NCBI RefSeq assembly: GCF_002250625.1
Contig: NZ_NMVQ01000005.1
Location: forward strand, 60,725 to 124,724
Source: Enemella dayhoffiae
GTDB lineage: Bacteria; Actinomycetota; Actinomycetes; Propionibacteriales; Propionibacteriaceae
Reading direction: 5' to 3'
Length of the DNA: 64,000 nt
The first letter of the stretch is position 1. Every line of letters begins with the position of its first letter. The notes under the pieces were generated by a model that did no database searches, had not been told where the DNA came from, and was given only the letters and a program-made list of their open reading frames with translations. Positions 8,667 through 17,910 of the stretch are shown piece after piece. The translations under genes were made by a program, and so were the position numbers.

Positions 8667-10556
8667 TCACTCGGTGGCCATCAGCACCCCGCGCAGGTCC
8701 TCGACCACCTGCGGATCCTCGATGGTGGAGGGCACCGACCCGGGTTTTCCGTCGGCGATCTCGCGCATCGTCTTGCGCAGGATCTTGCCCGAGCGGGTCT
8801 TCGGAAGTGCCGCCACCACGTCGATCCGGCGCAGCGCCGCCACGGCCCCGATCTCGTCGCGGACCGCCTGCACCAACTCCTTGACCACCTCGACCGGGGA
8901 CTTGGTGACGCCCTCCTTGAGCACCACGAACCCGCGCGGTTGCTGCCCCTTCAGGGCGTCGGCCACCCCGATCACCGCGCACTCGGCGACCGCCGGGTGC
9001 GCCGCCAGCACGGCCTCCATCGAGCCGGTGGAGAGTCGATGCCCGGCCACGTTGATCACGTCGTCGGTACGCCCCATCACGAACACATAGCCGTCGGAGT
9101 CCAGACAGCCGCCGTCGCCGGAGAGGTAGTAACCCGGGTAGGCCGACAGATAGGAGCTGACGAAGCGCTGCTCGTCGCCCCAGATGCCGGCCAGGGTGCC
9201 CGGCGGCATCGGCAACTTGATCACGATCGCCCCGTCCTCGCCGGCGGGCAGCCGCTCCCCCGACCCGTCGAGGATCTGCACGTCATAGCCCGGCACCGGC
9301 ACCGTGGGTGAGCCCGGCTTGATCGGCATCGGCTCCATCCCGCGCAGGTTGGCCGCGATCGGCCAGCCGGTCTCGGTCTGCCACCAGTTGTCCACCACGG
9401 GTACGCCCAGCTTCTCGCTCGCCCAGGCGTACATCTCCGGGTCGAGTCTCTCCCCGGCCAGGAAGAGGGTCTTCAGGCTGGAGGTGTCCAGCTCGGCGAT
9501 GAATGCACCCTCGGGATCAACCTTGCGGATCGCCCGCATCGCCGTGGGGGCGGTGAACATCGCCTTGACGCCGTGCTCGGCCACCACCCGCCAGAAAGTG
9601 CCCGCATCCGGCGTACCCACAGGCTTTCCCTCGAACAGCACCGTTGTCGCCCCCGCCAGCAGGGGCCCGTAGACGATGAACGAGTGACCGACCACCCACC
9701 CCACATCGGAGGCGGTGAACATGGTCTCCCCCGGCCCCACGTCATAGATCTCGCTCATCGCGAAGCACAACGCCACCGCATGACCACCGTTGTCGCGGAC
9801 GATGCCCTTCGGCTTTCCCGTGGTGCCGGAGGTGTAGAGGATGTACAGCGGATCGGTCGCCTTCACCTCGACCGCCGCTGCGGGCTCGAACGCTCCCGGT
9901 TTCATCACGGTGCGGAAGTCGACGTCACGCCCCTCGACCAGCTCCGCGGTCGCCTGCTCGCGCTGCACGATGATGACCGCGTCCGGCTTGTGCTCGGCCC
10001 GGTCGATCGCCCGGTCCAGCATCGGCTTGTATTCGATCACCCGGGCCCCCTCGAGGCCACAGGAGGCGGAGATGATCACCTTGGGTTTGGCGTCGTCGAT
10101 CCGCACCGCCAGTTCGGCCGGGGCGAAGCCGCCGAACACCACCGAGTGCACGGCCCCGATCCTCGCGCAGGCGAGCATCGCCATCACCGCCTCGGGGATC
10201 ATCGGCAGATAGATCACCACTCGGTCACCGGGGCCAACCCCCATCCCCTGCAGCGCTCCGCCGAGCCGGGACACGTGGTCCAGCAACTGCGCATAGGAAT
10301 AGCTGCGCCGGGTGTCGGTGATGGCGGAGTGGAACACCAGCGCGTCCTGATCGGCGCGCCCGGCGATCACGTGCCGATCGAGGGCGTTGAAGCAGGTGTT
10401 CAACGTGGCATCGGGATACCACCGCTGGATCGGCCCGGAATCCCGGTCGAGCACCGCGCGCGGGCGGCGGATCCAGTCCACCCGTTGCGCCTGCTCGCCC
10501 CAATACCCGGCGGGGTCGTCGAGGGATCGCTGATACTGCTCTGCGTAGGTGCCCAT
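8667..10556 (-). CDS. prpE: Propionyl-CoA synthetase (acetyl-CoA synthetase family)
   Basis: 629-residue AMP-forming acyl-CoA ligase that activates propionate (possibly also acetate) to its CoA ester. The ATP-binding P-loop YTSGTTGKPKG, the adenylate motif DNWWQTETGWPI and the C-terminal catalytic lysine in PKTRSGKILRK are all present. The WWQTETGWP form and the overall sequence fit PrpE/ACSS3 better than Acs; a separate acetyl-CoA synthetase is at 35.6 kb. The lysine in TRSGK is the usual site of regulatory acylation in this family. Start ATG 10556. Propionate use fits a propionibacterial host. Confidence 0.9.
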   Translation of the reverse strand: MGTYAEQYQRSLDDPAGYWGEQAQRVDWIRRPRAVLDRDSGPIQRWYPDATLNTCFNALDRHVIAGRADQDALVFHSAITDTRRSYSYAQLLDHVSRLGGALQGMGVGPGDRVVIYLPMIPEAVMAMLACARIGAVHSVVFGGFAPAELAVRIDDAKPKVIISASCGLEGARVIEYKPMLDRAIDRAEHKPDAVIIVQREQATAELVEGRDVDFRTVMKPGAFEPAAAVEVKATDPLYILYTSGTTGKPKGIVRDNGGHAVALCFAMSEIYDVGPGETMFTASDVGWVVGHSFIVYGPLLAGATTVLFEGKPVGTPDAGTFWRVVAEHGVKAMFTAPTAMRAIRKVDPEGAFIAELDTSSLKTLFLAGERLDPEMYAWASEKLGVPVVDNWWQTETGWPIAANLRGMEPMPIKPGSPTVPVPGYDVQILDGSGERLPAGEDGAIVIKLPMPPGTLAGIWGDEQRFVSSYLSAYPGYYLSGDGGCLDSDGYVFVMGRTDDVINVAGHRLSTGSMEAVLAAHPAVAECAVIGVADALKGQQPRGFVVLKEGVTKSPVEVVKELVQAVRDEIGAVAALRRIDVVAALPKTRSGKILRKTMREIADGKPGSVPSTIEDPQVVEDLRGVLMATE

Positions 10557-10646
10557 CGGTGCGCTCCTGATCGCTGTGGTGGCTGCAGCGCCAGCCTAGC
10601 CAGAAGCGACACCGCGCGGGGACGAACGCACAATCAGGCGTACGCC

Positions 10647-11216
10647 TCAGCCCAACGCGACGTACCACTTCCCGTCGATCTTCTGCCCCTTGTAGGTCTG
10701 CAGGATGCTCTTGCCCAGCTGCGGACTGAAGGTCGCCTTGCTGTAGTCGGCGGTATCACCGCTGACGGGCACGTTGGTCACCTTCGCCTGCTTCAGCTGG
10801 TCACCACCGGCTCCCATCCCGCTGATGGTGGAGTTCATCTGGTTGGCGCACATCTCCCCGGCCCCGATCGAGTTCATCGGTCGGCCCTGGACCGCCATCA
10901 CGTCACAGATGGCCTTGCCGTCCTTGTTACCGAAGCCGCGCAGGAACGCCTCCGCGCTCGCCTCCGGGGTGTCCTTGCCGCCGGCGGAGCTGTTGCCGCC
11001 GGGATTGCCGGTCGTCGCGGGGGCCGAGCTGGGTGCCCGCGACGTCGGGGTCGACGAGGTCGCCTGGGTGGTGGGCGCCTGGCTGGTCGGGGCCTGGCTG
11101 GTCTGCGGCGGCGGCGCCTGCGTGGTCGGCGCCTGCGAGGTCGACGGGGTCGACCCGCCGCAGCCGGTCAGTCCAGCGGTGAGCAGAGCGGCGAGGGAGA
11201 GCGAGATGGTACGCAT
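10647..11216 (-). CDS. Secreted lipoprotein of unknown function with Pro/Thr/Ser linker
   Basis: 189 residues. The signal peptide ends in lipobox LTGC (Cys19), so the mature protein should be lipid-anchored on the outer face of the membrane. Residues ~20-75 form a low-complexity linker built of APTTQAP/SQAPTSQAP-like repeats, probably spanning the cell wall. The folded C-terminal ~110 residues (SAEAFLRGFGNKDG...KIDGKWYVALG) resemble NTF2-like/DUF4878-type domains found on actinobacterial lipoproteins, with two cysteines. I do not recognise a specific function. Confidence 0.8.
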   Translation of the reverse strand: MRTISLSLAALLTAGLTGCGGSTPSTSQAPTTQAPPPQTSQAPTSQAPTTQATSSTPTSRAPSSAPATTGNPGGNSSAGGKDTPEASAEAFLRGFGNKDGKAICDVMAVQGRPMNSIGAGEMCANQMNSTISGMGAGGDQLKQAKVTNVPVSGDTADYSKATFSPQLGKSILQTYKGQKIDGKWYVALG

Positions 11217-11296
11217 GAATCACTTCCTGTCTGACGAGACTCCCGGCCGGGAGTCGCTCAAGCCTACGGGCCGGCAAGGTCGATCGGCCGCCGAAG

Positions 11297-11902
11297 TCAC
11301 GCTCGCGATCGGCGCAGCTGCCAGCCGAGATCGCGGCCGAAGGACCAGCAGAGCAGACCCAGGGCGGTCGCCGCCACCGCGATCGCGGCGGGGGTCGGCA
11401 GCGGCAGGGTGGCCACGGCGAGCAGGCCCACGCCCTGGCCGGCCGCCACCAGCTTGCGCGCCCGGCTCTCCGGAAGCGGAGCCCGCAGCCAGGCGTACCG
11501 CAGCGAGGCCAGCCACCACAGGTAACGCAGGGCTCCGCAGGCCAACACCCACGGACCGACGGCCGTGGCCGCGGCCACGCTGAGCACCGCCACCAGGAAC
11601 GCGTCGCACTCCAGGTCGAAACGCGCGCCGAACTCACTCACCGTTCGGGTACGTCGGGCCGTCAGCCCGTCAACCAGGTCGAGCAGCAGGGCGACACCGG
11701 CCCAGATCGCGATCGCCCAGACCGGGCCGTGACCGATCACCAGGGCCAGCACCGCCCCGGCCAGCACCGCCCGGACCAGGGTCACGGCGTCGGCGGGCCC
11801 CAGCACCGGCGGCGCGTGACGGCCGAGCAGGCTCAGCAGCACGGTCAGGTGCACCACCCCGGCCACCAGGGCACCCGGGTCGGGTGCCCAGATCCCCTGC
11901 AA
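11297..11902 (-). CDS. CDP-alcohol phosphatidyltransferase family membrane enzyme
   Basis: About 200-residue integral membrane enzyme. It has the complete catalytic signature D-x2-D-G-x2-A-R-x8-G-x3-D-x3-D, starting LLDLVDGLTARR and ending GARFDLECD. The family transfers a phospho-alcohol from a CDP-activated lipid or CDP-alcohol in phospholipid synthesis. The head group is not predictable. The TTG start at 11902 is the only standard start in the open frame. However, the frame runs on to a CTG overlapping the hppA stop (11999-12001) and encodes a hydrophobic stretch (LGGAALGGAAQLALL), so the real N terminus may be longer. It follows hppA on the same strand. Confidence 0.8.
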   Translation of the reverse strand: MQGIWAPDPGALVAGVVHLTVLLSLLGRHAPPVLGPADAVTLVRAVLAGAVLALVIGHGPVWAIAIWAGVALLLDLVDGLTARRTRTVSEFGARFDLECDAFLVAVLSVAAATAVGPWVLACGALRYLWWLASLRYAWLRAPLPESRARKLVAAGQGVGLLAVATLPLPTPAAIAVAATALGLLCWSFGRDLGWQLRRSRA

Positions 11903-11997
11903 CAGGGCGAGCTGGGCAGCCCCGCCGAGGGCAGCGCCGCCGAGCGCGATGCTCCGGGCGGGGCGAAGCCGAACCGGTGCCGCCGCGCTCCCGGGCG

Positions 11998-14448
11998 TCA
12001 GTCCTCCTGCTGGGCCCGGGTGGACCCGCCCTCACCGCGGTGCGGCAGGTGGGAGTGCGGGTGCGACTGATACTCCTCGTGCTCCGCCTTGAGCTCCTCG
12101 AACGGACCACTGCGGTCGGCGGCGCGGTGACCCGCCGAGTCCCAGTCGGGGTTGCCGGGCAGACCGTCCAGTCCGGGGTGCTCCTCGTTGTCGGCGATGG
12201 CGATGTCACGGCGAGCCGAGATCACCACGGCGACCACCACGATGGCGGCGGCGACCAGGGCGATCGCGTAGCGGATCGGGGAGCTGGACTGGCTGAGCGG
12301 GCTCATCGACACCGCGGCCGGAGCGATCAGCACGGCGACCAGGTTCATCACCTTGATCAGCGGGTTGATCGCCGGACCGGCGGTGTCCTTGAACGGGTCG
12401 CCGACGGTGTCACCGATCACCGTGGCCTCGTGCGCGTCGGAGCCCTTGCCGCCGTGGTGACCGTCCTCGACGAGCTTCTTTGCGTTGTCCCAGGCGCCGC
12501 CGGCGTTGGCCAGGAAGACCGCCATCAGCGTGCCGCAGGCGATGGCACCCGCCAGATAGCCGGCCAGGGCCGGGGCACCGAGCCCGAAACCGACCGCGAT
12601 CGGGGCGAAGATGGCGAGGATGCCCGGGGTGGCCAGCTCACGCAGCGAGTCCCGGGTGCAGATGTCGACGACCTTGCCGTATTCGGGACGGCCGGTGCCC
12701 TCCATGATCCCGGGGATCTCGCGGAACTGGCGGCGTACCTCGAACACGACCGCGCCGGCGGCGCGGCCCACCGCCGAGATGGCCAGACCGGAGAACAGGA
12801 ACACCACCGAGGCACCGATGATCAGACCGACCAGCACGCCCGGGTCGAAGACGACGGCCTGGTTGACGAAGGTCTGGTAGCCCTCCTTGAGCACCCCGGC
12901 AATGGCGTCGGTGTAGGAGCCGAACAGCGCCGTCGCCGCGAGCACCGCGGTCGCGATGGCGATGCCCTTGGTGATCGCCTTGGTGGTGTTGCCGACCGCA
13001 TCCAGCTCGGTCAGGATCTGCGCGCCCTCACCGTCGACGTCACCGGACATCTCGGCGATGCCCTGGGCGTTGTCGGAGACCGGGCCGAAGGTGTCCATCG
13101 CCACGATCACGCCGACCGTGGTGAGCAGTCCACAACCGGCCAGCGCGATCGCGAACAGCCCGACCACTCCGGCTCCGCCGAGCAGGAAGGCGCCGAACAC
13201 CGCGGCGGCGATCACCAGGGCGGTATAGACGGCCGAGGACAGGCCGAGCGACATGCCCGACAGCACGACGGTCGCCGCACCGGTCAGCGAGGTGCGCCCG
13301 ACGTCCTGCACGGGTCGGTCCTCGGTGCCGGTGTAGTAACCGGTCAGCGCCAGGATGATCGCGGCCAGCACGATCCCGATCAGCACCGAGCCGAGGGCGA
13401 CGATCCGCGGGTCGTCGATCGGGCCGCTGAACTGGGCGGTGCCGCCCAGCTCGGCGAAGCTGCCGGGCAGGAAGACGAAGGCCGCGATGCTGCACAGCAC
13501 CGCGGAGATGATCGCCGAGGAATAGAAGGAGCGGTTGATCGTGCGCAGCCCGTTCTCCCCGCGCCGCGGCCGGGTGATGTAGACCCCGATCAGGGCGGTG
13601 ATCACACCGATCGCCGGCACCAGCAGCGGGAAGACCAGCCCGGCACTGCCGAAGGCGGCCTTGCCGAGGATCAGCGAGGCGACCAGGGTCACCGCATAGG
13701 ACTCGAACAGGTCGGCGGCCATGCCGGCGCAGTCACCGACGTTGTCGCCCACGTTGTCGGCGATGGTCGCCGCGTTGCGCGGGTCGTCCTCGGGGATGTT
13801 CTGCTCCACTTTGCCGACCAGGTCCGCGCCCACGTCGGCGGCCTTGGTGAAGATGCCTCCACCCACGCGCATGAACATGGCCAGCATGGCGGCACCGAAG
13901 CCGAATCCCTCGAGCACGGTCGGGGCGTCACCGCGGAAGATCAGCACCACGATCGCCGCACCCAGCAGACCGAAACCGATGGTGGCCATGCCGACCGCCG
14001 CGCCGGTGCGGAAGGCGATCTTCATCGCCGGGTCACGGCCCTGGTCGCGGGCCGCGGCGGCGACCCGCACGTTGGCGCGCACCGCCAGCCACATGCCGAG
14101 ATAGCCGATCAGCGCCGAAAAGCCCGCACCGACCAGGAAGGCCACGGAACGGGCACCACGGAGCAGCCACGGGTTGGTGCCGGAGTCGGAGTGGGCCGGC
14201 AGCAGGAGCAGCAGGAAGAAGGCGATCGCCGCGAAGATCCCCAGGCTGCGGAACTGGCGTCCCAGATAGGCCGCGGCGCCCTCCTGGACGGCGACGCCGA
14301 TGCTGCGCATGTTGTCCGTGCCGTCGTTGGCCTTCAACACCTCTGACCGGAAGACCATCGACATCGCGATGGCCACGGCTGCGATGGCCGCGATGACGAT
14401 GACGATGGTCAGGTTGCCGCCGGCGAGCTGTACCTCGAGGGACTCCAT
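11998..14448 (-). CDS. hppA: Membrane-bound proton-translocating pyrophosphatase, K+-independent type
   Basis: 816-residue integral membrane enzyme, about 16 transmembrane segments, that hydrolyses pyrophosphate and pumps H+. The substrate-site motif DVGADLVGKVE begins at Asp205 and is followed by the acidic loop IPEDDPRNAATIADNVGDNVGD. GNTTKA (Lys490) has lysine where K+-dependent enzymes carry alanine, which by the accepted rule makes it K+-independent. The N and C termini are typical except for a hydrophilic His/Glu-rich tail after about residue 770. ATG 14448. It probably recycles biosynthetic pyrophosphate, including that from the two acyl-CoA synthetases nearby. Confidence 0.96.
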   Translation of the reverse strand: MESLEVQLAGGNLTIVIVIAAIAAVAIAMSMVFRSEVLKANDGTDNMRSIGVAVQEGAAAYLGRQFRSLGIFAAIAFFLLLLLPAHSDSGTNPWLLRGARSVAFLVGAGFSALIGYLGMWLAVRANVRVAAAARDQGRDPAMKIAFRTGAAVGMATIGFGLLGAAIVVLIFRGDAPTVLEGFGFGAAMLAMFMRVGGGIFTKAADVGADLVGKVEQNIPEDDPRNAATIADNVGDNVGDCAGMAADLFESYAVTLVASLILGKAAFGSAGLVFPLLVPAIGVITALIGVYITRPRRGENGLRTINRSFYSSAIISAVLCSIAAFVFLPGSFAELGGTAQFSGPIDDPRIVALGSVLIGIVLAAIILALTGYYTGTEDRPVQDVGRTSLTGAATVVLSGMSLGLSSAVYTALVIAAAVFGAFLLGGAGVVGLFAIALAGCGLLTTVGVIVAMDTFGPVSDNAQGIAEMSGDVDGEGAQILTELDAVGNTTKAITKGIAIATAVLAATALFGSYTDAIAGVLKEGYQTFVNQAVVFDPGVLVGLIIGASVVFLFSGLAISAVGRAAGAVVFEVRRQFREIPGIMEGTGRPEYGKVVDICTRDSLRELATPGILAIFAPIAVGFGLGAPALAGYLAGAIACGTLMAVFLANAGGAWDNAKKLVEDGHHGGKGSDAHEATVIGDTVGDPFKDTAGPAINPLIKVMNLVAVLIAPAAVSMSPLSQSSSPIRYAIALVAAAIVVVAVVISARRDIAIADNEEHPGLDGLPGNPDWDSAGHRAADRSGPFEELKAEHEEYQSHPHSHLPHRGEGGSTRAQQED

Positions 14449-14584
14449 TGATCCTCCAGACTGGGGCGTGGTCGGACCACGGCCGTCACGTTTGCCCCGG
14501 AGTATGTCATGCCGACCACCGGTAGAACCGGGGTATCGGCGTGAATCACCGGCCGGTGTCGGAGCCGCCGCCTAGATTGGACGA

Positions 14585-16921
14585 ATGATCCCCGCGTGGC
14601 TCGCCGAGCACCCCGACCTGCGGGCCACCCTGGTCCGTCCAGGGTCGGCCGGTGCGGCGGTGGACTGGCCCGACTGGGCTCCGGAACCGGTGATCTCCGC
14701 ACTGCGGCGCGCCGGTCTCGAGCGGCCCTGGCGGCACCAGGCCGAGGCGGCGGCGTACGCCCATTCCGGGCGCCCGACGATGGTTGCCACCCCCACCGCC
14801 TCGGGCAAGTCGCTGGCCTACCTGCTGCCGGTGCTGGCCGCCACCTGGGGTGGTACGCCGACCTCGGCCCCGCCCTCGCCCGACCTGCCCGGACGGCGTA
14901 CGCCGAAGGCGCTGTTGAAACGCGAACACACGGCGCTCTATCTGGCCCCGACCAAGGCGCTGGCGCACGACCAGGCGCGGGTGTGCGGTGAGTTGGGGAT
15001 CGACTCGTGGCGGTTCGCCGACCTCGACGGCGACTCCAGCCCCGAGCAGCGGGCCTGGGCCCGCGACCACGCCACCTTCCTGCTCACCAACCCCGACCTG
15101 CTGCACCGCTCGGTCCTGCCCGGACACCAACGCTGGCAGGGATTCCTGAAGTCGCTGCGCTATGTCGTGATCGACGAGGCGCACCACTACCAGGGTGTGT
15201 TCGGGATGCAGGTGTCGTTGGTGCTGCGGCGGCTGCGGCGGCTGTGTCGGGCCCTGGGCGCCGATCCGGTGGTGATCGGCGCGTCCGCCACGCTGGCCGA
15301 CCCGGCGGGGACCCTGTCGGCCCTGACCGGGGTGGATCGAGGGGCCGTCGCCAGCGTCACCGTGTCCGGAGCCCCGCGGCCGGAGACCCGACTGCTGGTC
15401 TGCCGGCCCGAGGATCCCCGGTCGGCGGTCGGTGAGCTGTTCGGACGGCTGGCCACCGAGGGGGTGCAGACCTGCGCCTTCGTCGGGTCGCGGTCCCGCG
15501 CCGAGCAACTCGCCGCGGACGCCCGGCGCGCCGGGGTCGGCGCGGCCGCCTATCGGGCCGGTCTGCTGCCGCACGAGCGACGCGACCTGGAGCGGGCGCT
15601 GGCCGAGCGGCGGCTGCTGGCAATCGCCAGCACCAGCGCGCTGGAGCTCGGGGTGGATGTCGGCGGCCTGGACGCGGTGCTGTTGGACGGTCACCCGGGT
15701 GACCCGACTGCGCTGTGGCAGCGGATCGGGCGGGCGGGGCGGCGGGAGCGCCCGGGGCTGGCGGTGCTGGTGGCCGGGGACAACCCGCTGGATGCGTGGT
15801 GGTGCGATCATCCCGATGAGTTGCTGAGCGCGACCGGCGCGCCCCCGCCGGCGTCTCCCACCGATCGGGTGCTGGCGCCGCAGTTGGCGGCCGCCGCCCA
15901 GGAGCAACCGTTGACCGCGGACGACGAGCGATGGTTCGGCGCGCGTTGCGTGGGCCTGGCCGATCGACTGGCCGCCGGGGGCGTGCTGCGACGCCGTGCG
16001 GCGGGTTGGTTCTGGACCCGCCCGGATCGGGCCGTGGACTCGATCGACCTGCGCAGCTGCGGTCAGCAGGTCGAGGTGTGTGAGCCGGCGACGGGACGGG
16101 TGATCGGCACCCTGGACACCTCCCGTGCCGACCGCGAACTGCATCCGGGTGCGGTCTATCGACACCAGGGGGAGACCTGGTTGGTCAGCGAGGATGCGGC
16201 GGCTGACGATCTGGTGTACGCCGCCCCCGCCCGCCCGGGCTATCTGACCGTGGCCCGCAGCGAGAGTCGGGTGACCGAGCTGCACGGCCGGGAGCGGCCG
16301 CTGGGGGCCGGAGTGGTGGCACACGGCCCGGCCCGGGTGCTCAGCCGGGTGACCGGATTTCTGCGGCTCGACGAGGTGACCGGGCAGGTCTGGGACGAGA
16401 CCCCGCTGACCATGCCAGAGCGGCGGTTGGACACCACCGCGGTGTGGTTCGAACTGCCGGCCTCGGCCGTGCCCGAGTGGACCCCGGCCCGGGCCAGGGC
16501 GGCGGCGCACGCGCTGGAACACGCCCTGACCGGGTTGCTCGGCACCGTGCTGCGCGGTGATCCGCGGGCGCTCTCTGGGTGGACCGAGACTCCCACCGGG
16601 ACCGGCGCCTGGCGGATCGGGCTGCACGAGCTGGTGCCGGGCGGTTCGGGGTTGTCGGCGGCGGGTGCCGAGCTGGCCGACCAGTGGCTGGCGGCGGTGC
16701 TCGATCGGCTGAGCCGTTGCCAGTGCGGCACCGGGTGTCCCCGGTGTGTGCTGGCCACGCGCTGCCCCGACGGCAATCGCGGCCTGGATCGCGGCGGCGC
16801 GTTGGAGCTGGCGCGCCTGTTCTGCTCAGTGGCACCGCTCGACTCGGCCCCGCTCAGTTCAGCCGCCCCGCGTGGGCGCGAGCCACGGCCTCGGTCGGCA
16901 GACCCGGTGCCGGTGCCCTGA
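14585..16921 (+). CDS. DEAD/DEAH-box helicase with C-terminal DUF1998 zinc-type domain (MrfA/Rv3649 family)
   Basis: 778-residue SF2 helicase. Motif I TPTASGKS, motif II VIDEAHHYQG, motif III GASATL and motif VI QRIGRAGRR are all visible. The C-terminal domain ends in the four-cysteine cluster CQCGTGCPRC...C typical of the MrfA family, which in Bacillus repairs mitomycin adducts and binds zinc through these cysteines. Proposed role: DNA-damage repair. It is divergent from hppA across a 136-bp gap. Its last 68 bp overlap the convergent Tad-locus gene at 16854. The gene position matches Rv3649 of M. tuberculosis. Confidence 0.93.
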   Translation: MIPAWLAEHPDLRATLVRPGSAGAAVDWPDWAPEPVISALRRAGLERPWRHQAEAAAYAHSGRPTMVATPTASGKSLAYLLPVLAATWGGTPTSAPPSPDLPGRRTPKALLKREHTALYLAPTKALAHDQARVCGELGIDSWRFADLDGDSSPEQRAWARDHATFLLTNPDLLHRSVLPGHQRWQGFLKSLRYVVIDEAHHYQGVFGMQVSLVLRRLRRLCRALGADPVVIGASATLADPAGTLSALTGVDRGAVASVTVSGAPRPETRLLVCRPEDPRSAVGELFGRLATEGVQTCAFVGSRSRAEQLAADARRAGVGAAAYRAGLLPHERRDLERALAERRLLAIASTSALELGVDVGGLDAVLLDGHPGDPTALWQRIGRAGRRERPGLAVLVAGDNPLDAWWCDHPDELLSATGAPPPASPTDRVLAPQLAAAAQEQPLTADDERWFGARCVGLADRLAAGGVLRRRAAGWFWTRPDRAVDSIDLRSCGQQVEVCEPATGRVIGTLDTSRADRELHPGAVYRHQGETWLVSEDAAADDLVYAAPARPGYLTVARSESRVTELHGRERPLGAGVVAHGPARVLSRVTGFLRLDEVTGQVWDETPLTMPERRLDTTAVWFELPASAVPEWTPARARAAAHALEHALTGLLGTVLRGDPRALSGWTETPTGTGAWRIGLHELVPGGSGLSAAGAELADQWLAAVLDRLSRCQCGTGCPRCVLATRCPDGNRGLDRGGALELARLFCSVAPLDSAPLSSAAPRGREPRPRSADPVPVP

Positions 16922-17210
16922 CGGGCACGGCCACCTCGACGCTGATCACGAAGTCGATCCGGTCGCCCACCTCGGTGCAGCGGCGCACGCTGGCACCGTG
17001 TGCCTCAGCGACCCGACGGGCGGCCGGGCACCCCTCGCCGCCGCTCGAGTGCCGGCCGGCCGCACTCACTGCGGCCAGGTCGGCGGCCCCGCGGGCGCGG
17101 TGGGCGCTCACCGCATAACCGGCGATCAGGCTCCCGGCGCCGGCGAGCACCAGGACGACCAGCACGACGGCCGAGACCAGCAGGCTGCTGACTCCTCGGT
17201 CGCGGTGCAT
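16854..17210 (-). CDS. Tad-locus small secreted protein, Rv3654c type
   Basis: 118 residues starting MHRDRGVSSLLV. One N-terminal transmembrane helix (SLLVSAVVLVVLVLAGAGSL) is followed by a short extracytoplasmic domain with two cysteines (EGC and RRC). It is the last gene of the Tad operon, in the place of Rv3654c, a TadE/TadG-like pseudopilin-associated protein. ATG 17210 lies just downstream of the tadE stop (3-bp spacing). The 3' end overlaps the convergent helicase by 68 bp. The function in pilus assembly is assigned by position and architecture. Confidence 0.85.
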   Translation of the reverse strand: MHRDRGVSSLLVSAVVLVVLVLAGAGSLIAGYAVSAHRARGAADLAAVSAAGRHSSGGEGCPAARRVAEAHGASVRRCTEVGDRIDFVISVEVAVPVRAPAPGLPTEAVARAHAGRLN

Positions 17211-17212
17211 GT

Positions 17213-17572
17213 TCACTCCCCCGGCTCCAGCAGCACCCGTGCGGTGCTGCTCAACGGGACCGCCGGCAGCGCGGCCAGCGGCCTGACTGCCAGGCGTACC
17301 GTGACCGTCGCCAAGCCGTCCTGGCGGCCGCGGCTGATCGACGCCCCCGAAGGGGCGCCCGCCTCCGCCCGGGACACCGCCGCCCGATCGCCGCGGGCCT
17401 CCTGCCGGGCGATCTCGGCGGCGGTGTCGACCACGCGGATCTGCAGCACCACAACGAGAACCAGCCACACCCCGGCCGCCGCGCCCAACAGGATCGCGAT
17501 CAGACCGACCGCCAGCTCGACGGTCGAGCTGCCGTGCTCGGAGTGCTCGGCTCGTGCGGGGCGGACGGTCAC
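17213..17572 (-). CDS. TadE-type minor pilin/pseudopilin
   Basis: 119 residues. The Flp-like N-terminal segment SSTVELAVGLIAILLGAAAG has the glutamate (Val-Glu-Leu) expected five residues after a prepilin-type cleavage site, then a hydrophobic helix and a periplasmic domain. GTG 17572 is chosen because it forms a 4-base GTGA overlap with the pilin stop; a GTG at 17587 is also in frame. Corresponds to Rv3655c. Probably a minor subunit that primes or supports the Flp pilus. Confidence 0.87.
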   Translation of the reverse strand: MTVRPARAEHSEHGSSTVELAVGLIAILLGAAAGVWLVLVVVLQIRVVDTAAEIARQEARGDRAAVSRAEAGAPSGASISRGRQDGLATVTVRLAVRPLAALPAVPLSSTARVLLEPGE

Positions 17573-17757
17573 AGGAGCCCGAACCACTTGAACAGTTCCA
17601 GGATCAGACGCTCGAAGAACTCCAGGAAACGCGGATAGTAGATGGGAACCAAACCCAGCAGCACTCCGCCGATGGAGGTCGCCGCCACGGTGACGACGGC
17701 GTACTCCACCGCTGCCGCGCTGCGCTCGTCATGCTGTCTGATCTGCACCTGAGACAT
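17569..17757 (-). CDS. Small Flp-like pilin, DUF4244 (copy 1)
   Basis: 62-residue protein with a short basic/acidic leader, then the pilin helix AAAVEYAVVTVAATSIGGVL. The Glu of VEY is in the conserved pilin position, and the hydrophobic C terminus (FLEFFERLILELFKWFGLL) is amphipathic. ATG 17757 is preceded by GAAAGGAAA. It is a paralogue of the pilin at 17911, with an identical EYAVVTVAA core, so the locus has two tandem structural pilins. Equivalent to Rv3656c. Confidence 0.87.
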   Translation of the reverse strand: MSQVQIRQHDERSAAAVEYAVVTVAATSIGGVLLGLVPIYYPRFLEFFERLILELFKWFGLL

Positions 17758-17852
17758 GGGATTTCCTTTCTGTCGTTGTCTTTCCTGGGTCGAGTGGGCC
17801 CGGGGGTACGCGGGAATCCTCCGCCGCGCACCCCCGGTCGCACACTCGGTTC

Positions 17853-17908
17853 GGTTCAGGCGATTCGGTTCGGGCGATTCGGTTCGGGCGAGTCGGTTCG
17901 GGCGAGTC
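17853..17908. repeat. Four tandem 14-bp units between the two pilin genes
   Basis: Units at 17853-17866, 17867-17880, 17881-17894 and 17895-17908 have the form GGTTCrGGCGAkTC (r at position 6 is A only in the first unit). A partial unit precedes them. The array ends two bases before the stop end of the upstream pilin gene (17911), i.e. it is immediately downstream of that gene on the minus strand. Confidence 0.9.
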
Positions 17909-17910
17909 GT

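Noticed and set aside
12976..12993. hppA as a K+-dependent pyrophosphatase
   Set aside because: Lys490 follows GNTT, where K+-dependent enzymes have Ala.
11884..14346. 820-codon open frame on the plus strand opposite hppA
   Set aside because: Composition is Gly/Asp/Arg/His-rich noise, fully antisense to a certain gene; a mirror effect of high GC.
14546..16627. 693-codon open frame on the minus strand opposite the helicase
   Set aside because: No domain, Arg/Gly/Gln-rich, entirely antisense to a gene with all helicase motifs.
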